64,000 nucleotides of DNA, from the NCBI GenBank assembly GCA_019787685.1, contig JAHNUO010000002.1, positions 124,001 to 188,000 of the forward strand, written 5' to 3'. The stretch's first letter is position 1. Every line of letters begins with the position of its first letter. The notes below the pieces were generated by a model, which saw only the letters and a list, made by a program, of their open reading frames with translations, did not search any database and was not told the origin of the DNA. The DNA is from Chiua virens. Its lineage: Eukaryota > Basidiomycota > Agaricomycetes > Boletales > Boletaceae. Positions 22,173 through 33,918 of the stretch are shown here, one piece after another. Made by a program: the position numbers and the translations under genes.

Positions 22173-24544
22173 ATGCAAAATACCCACCAGCATGTGTATG
22201 CAGCTAACCTGCGACAGAATCTCGGTTACCCCTTGCGCAACCCTAGACCGGGTATTGGACTCGGTCCCCCTTATACTGACGGCTTTCAGATCGGGGATGT
22301 CGGCTGTATCGACCAGTATGGTGAATTCATAGTGTTTTTCAACATAAATTTCCCTCCGAAGGACCTTGGCTTCGATCCTCCAGATAACCCGCGCTTTGAT
22401 CGACCAGTCCCTCGTCAAGGCTGTGACCGCGAAACGGTATATGTGAGTGGCGCCAAACGGAGAGCAGGGGAAGCGAGGTACCTTACATTAGTACTTGTGG
22501 ACATCCTGAGTCTGACTTGGCGCTTTGAGGACGAATCAGGGTTACAAATTTCTCGCGACATCCAGATCAGGTGCCATCCTTATCCTCCCAGACGGTGCTA
22601 CATTATTCGAGCTCGAGGACAAGCACCTTGATAACATTCAACAACTTGTCATGAACCATGCAGTTCAGTGGTGCAGCTATACAAAGCGAGACCGCCTTTA
22701 TCTGCTTACTGCTATGTATAAAACGAAAGCATGGACCCTGGGAGCATTCTCTGACGGTTTCTCTGATGGAGAGATCTATGTCGATCGGCAATCGGACACC
22801 GACCCGTACAAATGGGAATGCTCATTCACGATGGATCACCAACAGGCACCTCAAAATAATTCCATTCCCAATCAGACTGTCTTCATCAAAGGTTTCAAGA
22901 TAACAGTGAACCCGGATTTACTTCGTGTGCTTGAGCGAGTCCAGGTGGAGAGGCCTCGATGGTCCGCCCTTCTCCTCGCCAAACTACAGCTGGAGACTCG
23001 CAAGTGGCTATCTGGACCACTGGCAAGTGAGTCACATAGTCTTGTCATAGCGTACTAGTTAGTCATCACAGACTGCATACAGAGATCGAATACTTCCCTG
23101 CACCGGACTCCTATCAGGTCTGTCTATCGCCGATTTACTACACGCGTAGTAAAGCTTAAGTCATCTTTCAGTCTAGTCATCCTCTCGTCATAATCAACCG
23201 TCTTCTACTAGACAAGGTTCGCATGCCAGTAAAAGGCGACATCGTACGTCGCATTAATTGTTTTGTTCAGAATCCCACTAAGCAACCTTTCAGTCTAGCC
23301 ATCCTGCAGAGTCAGATGCCCGAATACTTCACAACAGGCTTACAGACCTCCGGAGTCGCTACGAAGCGCAGTCGCGCAAGCTTGCCGCTGTCCGCAAGAA
23401 GCTCCGAATTGTTGCTCTCACTGCTGAACTGGAGCGTCTGAAGCGTTCAGTTTCCACGAGAATGGACGAGCTTGTTGCTGTGCGCGACGACTTAGACAAG
23501 TTCCCTGACGTGTCGCATGAGCTCCTCGCCGCACGCAATGACCTGAGAACGTATGAAGCCGGATTCCACCAGCTCCATCAGCAACACAATGTCCAGCTAA
23601 GAAATATCACGTCTGTTGTAGCGAAAGACCAGCCCGAATCACCCGACATTCGCCATTATGTCGAAGACTCGGACGTGTGTGCTGAGAAGGCAATCATCCG
23701 TACCCTCGAAAGCCTGAACGAAGTCATTCAATGGACTTCAAAATCAATATCCACGTATTTCCTTCACCACGTTCAGTCTCCCAATAACGAGGAGGAACCA
23801 TCCGCCGTGCAACGCGCCTCCGAGTCTATCCCCCCGGCGTTGGTGGACCGCTTGCGGACAGTGTCGCACCACAACTTGTCCTTGCACCTATCGATCGCAT
23901 TTCAGGCCTACCTCACCTCTCACGCACGCTCAATTATTTCCTCGTGGACGATGGATAAACGGACAGATGAGCTCCTTAGCAAGGCATATGAACAATTGCG
24001 CAAATCAGGCAAGTTTTCGATTTCAGCTGGTGTCTGCTCTCTGCTGACAATACCAACAGAAACACAAACATCCGCTGCCGGCTGGCGCTCACTCATTCAC
24101 GCCAATATTCCTGCCTGTACCAGCACCTCCAACAACCTCGTCTCACATGCCATCCAAGGTCTCTCGGATATTGTCGTGGCAGCTGGTTGTGCCGCGTCTA
24201 CGTCCGACACGGCGTCCAAAATGTCGCCCAAGTTTTGGTACAACATCTCGTCGATCATTTTGATTGCCGAGAATCTCAGAGAGCTGATCGGGAACACGTT
24301 GGTGGCCGATTTCAAAGTCGTGGCTCATCCCGCGCAGATGTTCGACGAGGCCTCGATGGTGCTGGATCCCGAAAGAGGTCGGGGAGTACCAGCTGGACAG
24401 GCAAGGGGAAAGAGGGTCCTATGTACCACACATTTGGGGTTGATAAAGGAAGTGGTCCAAGAGTCGCCAATTTCATGGCAGCGGAACACGTTGTCGGCGT
24501 CGGTGGTGGTGAAACCCGTAGTTGTTCTCCGGGACAGCAGGTAG
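22173..24544 (+). CDS. Putative fusion of two mushroom-specific orphan domains (about 678 aa)
   Basis: The model uses exons 22173-22442, 22540-23026, 23083-23117, 23172-23216, 23294-24008 and 24060-24544. All phases agree, giving 679 codons. The first half matches an Agaricomycete orphan family: YPLRNPRPGIGLGPPY, QIGDVGCID, FNINFPPKD, then GAILILPDGATLFEL, LYLLTAMYKTKAW and PLVIINRLLLDK. The second half is another orphan family: a coiled coil (about residues 295-370; LRSRYEAQSRKLAAVRKKL), then NEVIQWTSKSIST, AGWRSLIHANIP, IVVAAGCAAS and VLCTTHLGLIKEVV. The last intron (24009-24059) has a GC donor (GCAAGT) and is stop-free and in frame. The alternative is two adjacent genes, with the second starting near 23294. 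Function is unknown; no signal peptide is seen. Its last codons begin the repeat shared with 21046-21190. Confidence 0.6.
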
Positions 24545-24640
24545 GGGGTGATCTTCATTTCAATTTGCATCTGTACAGTCCTGTACCAGTCTATGATATA
24601 GTTCGAAGTAGTACCCAGATTCCGGCTGCCATCAACTAGT
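24518..24640 (+). repeat. Gene 3' end shared with 21046-21190 (second copy)
   Basis: It covers the final codons, the stop at 24542-24544 and the putative 3' UTR of the preceding gene. The UTR part, with GATATAGTTCGAAGT, is better conserved between the copies than the coding tail. Confidence 0.7.
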
Positions 24641-27632
24641 AGTCATCATTCACATGTTGGCCCGACTGGCTCGGGGTCGCAGAAGCACGATAACATTTCA
24701 AACCAATTTAGAAGGGTGCTGCCAGACACCATACTACTCCGAGTCAGTCAAGCCTATAATAAAACGGAATAATCCTTAGACTCAACCAAAACATGTCAGA
24801 GATCCAGCAGAAAACAGTCATTCAAGCCCAATTGAACCTTCCTCACGCCTCTCCAAGTGGTGGCGTCGTTTCCGTCGAAGATCGTTCTACATCACTCCTG
24901 TCCATGTCCCCGACCCGATAAAGCACCCCATCACGAAAAAGCACATCATGACGAGCAACACGATGATCAAGCATTCAACGCTGAGGGTCACAATGGTCGC
25001 ACGCAAGTTGCTTCGGACCAAACAGCTGCGTCGCGATGGCCGTCGAAAACGGGGGGATGCTGCGACTGTCACGACGTGCGCGGTGAATGGAGATGATTCA
25101 GACGACCGGGGTATGACGTACAACCATATGAGACTCGCCATGGGGAGACAATGGAGCAATAGATGAGGGTTTGAATCGCACTTGGAACAGCGAGAAAACT
25201 AAAGTTGACGGCAAGCATCACTGTGGACTGGGACTCGGAGCCGTAGGAACACTGTCATGCAAAGGAAGATGAACTCACAAAGATGGTATACTGGACCCAC
25301 TACGTCAGCAGTTGACAAGGGCCTTCCATTGGGCTGGATGATCGATGATCATCGTGGCTGTCGACCCAAACCGCAATCATACTACGAACGAAGGCGATGC
25401 ATCAGCTGCATTGCGTCACTCGTACCCTATGTATACCGGTGGGTTCGAGTTGAGTTAAGAACGACGAGAACGTTTGACGAGTTATCTATTTTTTTCTGGG
25501 TTTTGGTACGACAAGGCTATGGAAGAACACACGGCGAGTGACGGGTCGTGCACGCGGAAAAAAACAACACCACAAACAACCGCCAAAGACAGAGATGAAG
25601 GAAGAAAAAGCGAGCCAAACTGGTCATGAATAAAAAATGAAAAAGGACCAACTGATCTTTCAAAATGCTAGACTCTGACGTCGCCAAGGAAAGGGAGGAC
25701 CCGTCCTGAACTTGAAAGCGTCGATTCGAGATGACGAATCCCAGTCCGAACCGCGTCGAAACCACCCTCGTCCAAAGAAAATCCCGTGATGATCGTTGCG
25801 CGTTGTCCAACTCGAACATACCTCGATATCGCTATGAATGTCGCCCCGAGTCGCTCGCACGACGAAAAGTGTTGATAACATTGCCCAACTTTGAGGATAC
25901 CTGAGGCCTGAGGCCTGAGTGTCCATACCCCGACGTCGACCAAGTCTCGTAGCATGGAAGTACGATGCTGCTTTGTCCGACTTGAATGAACCCGCCCCAT
26001 TCTCTTGCCATTGACGAGTCGTCCACTTGAACTTGAACGTTTGAACTCGAACCCTCTAACTTGAACTTGCATGCGATCGACCTTGGCAGCGGTGTGATGC
26101 GAATTCGCGCATACAGCGTCCCGAGTCTCCGTTATCGTTGTGTCGTCCGTACCAAACTTTGTCGCGTCGTATGGTGTGTTCGCTGCCGCAGGACGTGCTG
26201 AGGTGCATGAGAAACCGGATGGTCAAACTAGGCATGAGCGAGAACAACAACTTGTCACCAAGTCGTTACCACAGCCCACGACTTTTCTTAGCGCCCATAA
26301 AGGGCATGCGAAAAAGAAGTCGGGGTGTGCTTTCAAAGGAGAGGGTGTTGTTCTAAGGGAGGAAGGGGTGCTCATGCCGCCGTCGGTTTCTGTCACGCTG
26401 CGATATCTGCAATGAGCGACGAGGCCATCGGAAGAAGAGGATGGTCGGTTGTAGGGTTCGTCTGGATAGAGTCTCGGATGTATGCACGAATGTTGGACAC
26501 GATAGTATCGCCATTGTCAAAGGTCGATGGGATGGACTGCAAGAGAACGTCGGAGGGAGGATGTAGGGTTTGGATGTTTGATGGTGGTAAGGTAAGGAAC
26601 ACAGTGGGGGTCTTCGAGGGATTGTATCATTCAAGTCGGTTGAAGGAAGGCGGAGAAACTTGATCAATAGGAACGTAGGTACGGTGTCGGAGCTGAGCAA
26701 TCAAAGAGTGAGCAAGGCATAGATGGCTGGGGAGACCGTACCATCAGGCTTACAAGGTCGTCGAAGGGCAAGGGAATCGTCCGTAAGACGGCTATACCAG
26801 CAGAGAAAGGGGGGCATTATTAAACTCGGCGAAAGTTGGTAATTATGCACCGTCGAAAGCAGTCGATGGGACATTGCAGAGGGCCGTTTCCGAGTCGACA
26901 AATAGGAGATTCCGGGTTGGGTGGTTGACTCAACTCGTTGCTAAAGTTGTTCGAGACCTGGGATCGTGTCGAAAGGCGAGGGAAAGTCGCCCACGTGTCT
27001 CGATCAAGTTCAGGAGATAGCGAACGGAGATCTAAGCAGTCAGAAAATGCAAGGCATAAAAGAAGAAAGAAGAAAAGAAGAAGAAAGTGCACCCCGAACG
27101 TCACTACACCACGTGTCATCCATAGCTCTGTCGTGATTTTTCTGGCCGAAACTACGAGATACCACTGCGGAGATCATCAGATGTGCAACTGAGCGAAGAC
27201 GAGAACTTACATCCCAAACCAAGAGAGCAAGTATAGCTCCCACGAAACTAGATGGAAACTGTCGGCTGCAACAGAGCCATGGAAGAAGACGAAAGACTAC
27301 GTACCTGATGCAAATCACGAGACCAGACAAATTCAATAAACGGACACGATCTAAGCGATGATAAAGCATGAGTCGAAGAGTAAGCGCGGGAAGTGTGAAA
27401 ACGTACCAAACCAAGAAACAGAAACTAAATCCAGATGTGAAAACTGCAAGGAAAAAAAAATACTGTGGAGGATGCTGCCAGTGAAACAAGGGTCAAAAGA
27501 TGGTCAGGATAACTTTCAGAACTGCCATCGAACTTGTTACGCACCATGACTGCCAGAAACGGAAAGGAGTTACAAAGGAATGACAAGAGTTGGACATTGA
27601 GGATGAGGGAATAGAATGGCAGCCATGGTACC
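24641..27632. other. About 3 kb without a supportable gene
   Basis: Several frames have partly protein-like composition but none could be built into a spliced gene. A short plus frame starts MSEIQQKTVIQAQ at 24794 and stops after about 42 codons, while an overlapping frame is Arg/Lys-rich (RLSKWWRRFRRRSFY). On the minus strand, SIPSTFDNGDTIVSNIRAY (ending at 26393) looks like a possible terminal exon, and hydrophobic frames lie at 26820-27489. This may be one long intron-rich minus-strand gene or the 3' flank of its neighbours. Confidence 0.35.
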
Positions 27633-29800
27633 TTAGAGGGGAGGTAAGGCTACCATGGACGAGTGTGGATTGTACAGGAAAAGGCTATCCCTGTGGGAGT
27701 TGAAGAATGGATGCGGGGGTGACGCAGGAGGCGAGCTCGAGGACGTGGGAGAAACGACGCGCACGTCCTCGGCGAACAACACTCTAGCTGGCGACCGTAT
27801 GTGAACCTTGCGGTCGTCGAGAGACCTCGTCAGGAGAGTAGAGGACCTGGGTGGTGGTGTGAACGGATATGTTCGCTCCTCTTCTGACGATTCTGTTTCG
27901 GTCCTAGAAGATAAAGAAGCGGATACCACCGATTTCCGCCGAATGTTGAGACCCAAGGTAGGGGTGAGGTGTGGAGTTATTGGTTCGTGCTCATCATCGA
28001 CGCTGTAAATGGACTCGCTGTCCTCAGATAGCGATCGAGCGCTGTAGTCAATGCTAGGATCGCGAAGCTCCTCAAGGAGTCTCCGCATCAAGTCCAGACA
28101 TTCGTCGCGCACTTCCGATGTCTCGAGTCCGCACGAATCGTCATGTACGCTGTCGCGACTGTCGATCTCACGAATCCGCTCGTCGTCCGCGGGCTGAATG
28201 GAAACGAGGGAGTTGCACGGCATAACTGAATCCGTATCGACACACTCGGAGGACTGGAAATCTTCCGAACTCGAATATTTGAGACTTTCAACGATGTTCG
28301 TCATGTCGGCTATACCATGACGTCGAGATCGAGCAGTGTATGATGACCCCAGCGCAGTTGTCGCATCGTTGGCCGAGAAGTAGTAGTCCAACTGAGATCC
28401 GAACGACGAGTCTTCGTGCAAACCCTCGAGTTCTTCGGAAATAGACGGAAATGGGTCACCAATGATGTCCCTTGCTGAATCGACTTTCGCCGCCCATAAA
28501 TCCATCTCGCAATGCTCTTCGAGTCGGCTTCTTGATCCCTGCGGCCGCATCGGTACGTCGTCGTAAGACATGGATGAGAAATTCGAATGTTGATTGGTTG
28601 AAGTCTCGCCATGCTGCTGCGGAATGCCGACAGCCACTCTTGATGATGTCGTCCTACTGAATGTCGCACCGTGACAGGTGTCCATCTCGAAATTGAATGA
28701 CACCCCATCGTCTCGTTCCGTACCGCCCGGTAGTCCCGAAGCTGTCAAAACCCCATCATAAGCAAAGTGGTCGGAGATGTACGACGAGAGCTCGGTCAGA
28801 TCCTCTTCGAGCTCCTCCGGAATGGAGGGAAGTGCGCCTGATCGAGTCATTGCATCTGTTCCCTCGCTCGTACAATCGGCAGACTTCGACGAGGTAGCGC
28901 TGGTGGGGAGGATATCATCGTTCCCGCATCTTGACCCTAGAGATGATACAGAGGCCGATGCTGGCGGGATCACCAGAATATCGTCGCAAGCCAAAGAATA
29001 GAGGTCCAGCAAAGACTCGAACGACGACAAACTATCAGACGCATCCTCTGGATTGTCTTCGATCATCCCCGGAATGGTAAGGAACGCGCCAGGACGGAAA
29101 GTCGAACCGATGACATCATTGTGGAAGTCGATGTTCACAGATGACCTCGTATCGTAGGGTGGGGGGGTCTTGACTCTGTGCCGCTTCTTGCATGCACCGT
29201 CGTTGCTATCGTCTTCGTCATCCATAGACAGGAATGAATTCATCCCGAATGGTTTCGGTTCCGCCACGGGGATTCCTGTTGCTTCGTCCTCCACAAAGAT
29301 CGCTGGTGTGGAGGGCGTCGCAGGATAGGCCTCAACGAACTACGGAGGACCATTAAAACTAACAGCTATAATATGATCCTCGGTCGACTCACGTTCCAAT
29401 GTGTCGGATGAAAGTATCTTGCATACACCATGTTAACGTGGTGCTGAGGAACGTGTCAGCTAGGACAAGATGCAAGCCTACGCATCTGGCTCACCTCGAA
29501 AGCGACCGTGGGATGGCAAGGTAGGTCAGATGTAGCTCCATCCGAAGTTCCCGCTGAACCGCGGGAACGTAGCGACGACAAGAACCCACTCAGACCTCCG
29601 GCCCAGCCATTGTTCGTCCTAGCCCGACGTCCGTGATGAAAATAGCCGGCGAGGGTGACAACGACGACTGCAACAAACAAAAGGCCGCCCGTGGTGAGGA
29701 TATGTTGGGACGTGACTGGGGCAGTCTGTTCGGTGGCATTGTCGATCACAGAAGGGGTGGCTTCGAGCGCGAATGCAGTGAGATATGGAATCGGCGACAT
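27633..29800 (-). CDS. Single-pass membrane protein with long acidic, Ser-rich tail (687 aa)
   Basis: Exons 29800-29495, 29443-29393 and 29339-27633 join in phase 0 with GT/AG borders and give 688 codons. The start is the ATG at 29800 (MSPIPYLTAF); an upstream in-frame ATG at 29892 would add 31 residues. A short outer part with one glycosylation site (NAT, residue 21) precedes one membrane span at about residues 35-54 (GLLFVAVVVVTLAGYF), followed by a basic stop-transfer HHGRRAR. The tail of more than 600 residues is Asp/Glu/Ser-rich and contains at least three diverged repeats, recognisable as FLTIPGMIEDNPED, LPSIPEELEEDLTE and FPSISEELEGLHED. A Pro-rich segment (TPPPRSS, SSSSPPASPP) ends it. 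No enzyme domain is visible. Orientation and tail suggest a cytosolic docking role, which is inference. Two smaller genes in the window share the short-ectodomain, one-span plan. Confidence 0.75.
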
Positions 29801-32027
29801 GATTTCTCGATGACAATTGAACTGGTAGAAACAAGACGAATGGTCCTCGTTAATGTACCCTTGGAATGTCAGCCTCGGTTTAGATGGGGCTGACATGGAG
29901 TTAAAACTGTCAGCCACCTAGCACCAGGACCGATGGATTGATCTGGGTGCAGACGGACGCGCGTTATGATTATAGTCATGTGGCTGGCATGAATTTGAAT
30001 GAGGATGATGCTCCATGCGATATTTTGAATGGTTGAACTCACTAGGGACAACAATGCTTTACCACGAACTCATTTTCTGCATACCGACGAGAATTCTTTG
30101 TTCAGGTGGTTGCTGGAACAACGCAACGTATCTCCCATCCCTGAGCCGAGTCAAAGTGTCCACCTTTGATTGGTAAATCAGATGCCCATACAAACATGGG
30201 TACTACGTACGACTGATGCCGGGTGTATGAAGTTTTCATGTCTGATCCAAGGATACGACGGCCACTTCATACCTCCCTGGAACGTTGTCATTAGATTACG
30301 CTAGTTCTTACCCATAGATAGGTTGAACCTATATTTGGTTGCAAGCTTGTGTAAATCGATTGTCAAGATGGTGAGCAATGTTCTTCAGGTTTTTGGTTGA
30401 GTCATCGTAATCACAGTGCAGTCCAACCGCTAGTAGTAATTCGTCAGCATCTTCGATCGCAGGCAAGGTGTGCAGACCTGCTTGATGAACGTTGGACGAA
30501 TCAGATCTCCAGCGCGCGTGCAAACTACTTGCGATGCCAACCGTCTGTCCTTTAAGCTTTTGCGGGAGATCATCCCGAGGCAGCTGTCACAGTTAATTAA
30601 CATTCAAGCGCTGTTACAGCGGGCATACACATACCGGTTGACAGGAATACTTCATAGATTGAAATGGCCGCCAAACAACATCTTCAGCGCTTACACCGCA
30701 TGTAACTGAAGTTGAAGGTTTATTCCAAGTTCGAGTCACAGTTGAATATACCGGTCTTACTTGGACCGATCCCCTAACAACATCAGATCCGAATCAATAT
30801 TCTGCATGGAAAAAGGAGTCTCCGCGTGTTGGGACGATGCTCCCAGACATATTCTCCAGATGGAAAGCGCGTCAAACTAAAGGTCCGTGCCACTTCAACG
30901 GTGTTCACGTTTCTCGGAAATCCCCACATGATGCGTGTAGCAAACATACAGAAAAGCCAGTCAGGATTGGGACGTTTGGTTCCGCTGGCCAATAAACTTG
31001 AGGGCGTCGTAGGATTATGGACACGAACGAGAGAGGACTTACTGGAGCTGCTGGTACTAGCACAGCATGACTCCTCGGAATTCAGTCTTCTGGTCACAGT
31101 TGCGAGCCTCGTGCGCCTTTTCGCCGACAGTGTCTGCCGGAACCAAGCGGATTTCAGTCGGAGTTCAAGGAGACGTCGTCGGACCATCGTGGATGCTTCG
31201 TTGGAAGTCCATCAATCGCTCTCTTCCCCCGTGAGCAACTAGGTGGCCCTCTGGTTGGACGGTGTGCGCTCTTGAAGGTACGTCAAATACATCAAGATAT
31301 GACGGTGTTTGCTGTAATTGACTTCGACTTTGTGCTCATAGATCAAGGACGCGGCCACGTTCGCGCTGCGTGGCGACTCCGCGATTCATGTAGTGATCCT
31401 TCGTCATGTTTTGCGCCCTCGCAACCTCAGTCTACATTGAACTGTTGTCATTTGGGCATTCAGGCACTCACTGGCCGTTGCTGGCTGTAGACACACCATT
31501 ATCGATCGATAGATCAACGGGCTGACATGGACATGAAACCAGATAAGCACACACGTCCGCTCTACCACGTAAATAAAATCCTGAGTCATGTGCGCCATTC
31601 AATGTCGGATGATCTACCCAGCTGTTCTGACATCAGCTGCGTTCAACTTGGAACGTATGGACGCACTAAGACAGTAAGACTTCCAATGTCTCATAAATTG
31701 TACCTATTGCCTTGGCTTCATCATTAGTACCTCCTTGCAGGTGGGTCCCCCAAGGTTCCACGGATACCTCAGAGAGTGTGCAGCACGTACCGGCGAAATG
31801 GAAGAGATACCGATACCTTCCATCATCCATTCTCTGCCTGTCATTTTGTTTGGCAGGTCTCGCAATGGGTGTGAATGTACACAACTGTGGGTTGAACGTT
31901 GAACATTAATTACAGATTCAATATTCGTGAACCACCCCGAGCGGGAAAAGGCACAGGGATCAATTGTTTGCATAAATATGTATCATCAGTCAAGCTATAT
32001 CCAGAAGATACGGGAACACAGGGCGCG
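29801..32027. other. Intergenic, no confident gene
   Basis: A plus frame 30826-31242 and an overlapping minus frame 30783-31187 compete, and neither shows a domain. A possible plus-strand exon at 31341-31400 follows a good CATAG acceptor (IKDAATFALRGDS). These could be parts of one unrecognised plus-strand gene, but its start and function cannot be supported. Confidence 0.4.
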
Positions 32028-33321
32028 TTAGGACATCAGGGCGCCGACAGGGGATGCAGAGCCATCGTCGTTGTATAGGCAGGATCCAGTGTCGACAAAA
32101 GATGCTCCGGACGGATCGTTTTTCCGAAGCAGAGACGGGGACGTGGCCACGAAAGGGAAGTAAAGTGTGACATAAGGCGCGCTGTCAAGGAATTGGAAGG
32201 CTTGCCGGAAGAATGCGACTCTTGGAGGTAGTGTCAGAAATCGGCTAGGGTGCGACCGGCATGAACTTACTGAGCAGCCTGGCCTCCAGCTAGGCTTTGA
32301 AGGGCAAACTCGGTGATAACCAAGTTTTGACCCTTGTGGCAGCACTTCAGCAACTTCTTGCACACGGAAACCATCGGGGAGGACTTACAGGGAACCGAGC
32401 GTGGGCGGACTCGACATAGCTCTGGAATTCGGAGAACGAAGGTCTGGGAATCCACACTCAGTGGCAGCAGGTGTATGACACAGAGACTACACTTACCCGT
32501 ACCAGTGCTGCCGAGAATGAAACATGGTTAGTTGGGTTACTGGCCACAAAGATAATGCGGGCTCAACCCACCAGATTGATGTAGTCGAAGGAACATCGGC
32601 CGGCGCAGGCGTTGATCATTTCAGAGACCCAACTCAGGCCCTGGCCAGACGTCGCGCTAGAGGAAACGGCGGGAAGAGCTTTCTTAATGGGCTGTTATGC
32701 TCCTACGTCAGCATATATTCGGATCGTCGAGCACTGGGTTACTACCAGAGGGTTGATGTTTTTCATATACCAAGTTGCGGCTGAAGCAGGAGATATACCA
32801 TTGAGATCCGGTTCATTCAACGTGAAGACGGCTACACAGGACCAAGGTAATGAGTTTACACAACATACATGCAGACATCTAGCGAATGAACGTACTTGCC
32901 CATTGTTGGCTTTGCCTGCGAGAAAAGAGCTGAGAGATTGGACTTGAAGGACAATCTAAGCAGCGTTGCATGCCGATGAAACCGAGGTTACCAATACCAC
33001 CAGTCGTTGGCGGGAGGAAGGTTTCATAGTCATAACTGGGAGAGTGAAAATGAGCGATTGGCATGCAAAGTTGGAATAACACACATTACAACTACTTGAC
33101 CGTCGCCATTGTTAAGCACTCTAGGATTCCTGTGATGGTTATCAGAATGGGACGAACTATTCTGGGAAATAATTGTACAAAGATCCGTTATCTGGGAGAA
33201 GTTAGTTATTCAGTCAAGAACTAACGCATGGTGACATACAGAAAGGCCAGGTGAGTCCCCGCTTTCCTGCATGAGCAGCAACAGTAAATATTGAGAGGAT
33301 GAGGTTGAAAGAGGTTATCAT
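32028..33321 (-). CDS. GH128 family glycoside hydrolase (beta-1,3-glucanase type), copy 1
   Basis: Ten exons: 33321-33240, 33191-33179, 33129-33085, 33035-32896, 32831-32746, 32691-32572, 32507-32497, 32443-32389, 32332-32271 and 32220-32028; 807 nt, 268 aa, all phases agreeing. The ATG at 33321 opens a signal peptide (MITSFNLILSIFTVAAHA) followed by GKRGLTWPFYNGSL, the start of the mature domain in this family. The (beta/alpha)8 domain shows GFIGMQRCLDC, LNEPDLNGISP (Glu100, likely acid/base), SWVSEMINAC, YINLHWYG and LVITEFAL (Glu192, likely nucleophile), ending YLFP-like YVTLYFPFVATSP and TGSCLYNDDG. Two microexons are 13 and 11 bp. The secreted enzyme should act on beta-1,3-glucan of fungal walls. 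Copy 2 is at 47457-48773 on the other strand. Confidence 0.92.
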
Positions 33322-33918
33322 GGGAGGATGAAAATGTATGCTAAGGCTCTATCATGGGCACAGGGGTTGTCAATGTATTTATGCTGTAGCTCCTATCAAC
33401 ATACGGATGGTGCCAGTAAATTCCATAGCGGCGATGCAAATTACTCTAGTGACCAGAATGATGAAAAATTGTCACTGAGCCAGGGTAATGAACGGCTTGG
33501 GCGCATCATGCGAGGATAAAACATTTTGATATCCGTGGTGGGGTACTACTAGTAGCACACTATGTATTATGATGTGGCTGCGGATGTTCAGAAAGGCTCG
33601 GTTATAAATGTGGGAACCGAACTTTCTCTTCTTCCCAGATCAGATGAACAAGAGTCTGCGACCCGAATGTCTGACTGATTACCGAACCTCCATGGAATAC
33701 CATGATTAGGGAATCCAGACGACCTTCGTTACAAATCTTCTTCCGGGTCCGTCTATCATCGTACCCAGAAGTCGTCCTCATCGTACCGGATTTTAATACT
33801 GATTCACGGTATGTTGTTTACTATAAATTGTGCGACTACGCACCAGCACATCATCTCACAAAACTTCTCATCTCTCCGATCTCAATTATCTCTGACCAAA
33901 ACCACTTATAAGTTATAA
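33322..33918. promoter_or_regulatory. Shared 597-bp region between divergent GH128 and OYE genes
   Basis: It separates the two start codons, so it must hold both promoters. A TATAAAT-like box (GTTATAAATG) is at about 33600-33609, and another AT-rich TTATAAGTTATAA lies just before the OYE start. No other sites are recognised. Confidence 0.5.

Noticed and set aside
26820..27489. Hydrophobic minus-strand frames suggesting a multi-span membrane protein
   Set aside because: The frames overlap one another, have no conserved motif, and are rich in Phe/Leu because the plus strand is AAGAAG-rich. Not supported as a gene.
30783..31242. Overlapping sense and antisense frames of about 135 codons
   Set aside because: Neither has a recognisable domain or a supportable start and splice pattern. 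Left as unresolved intergenic DNA.
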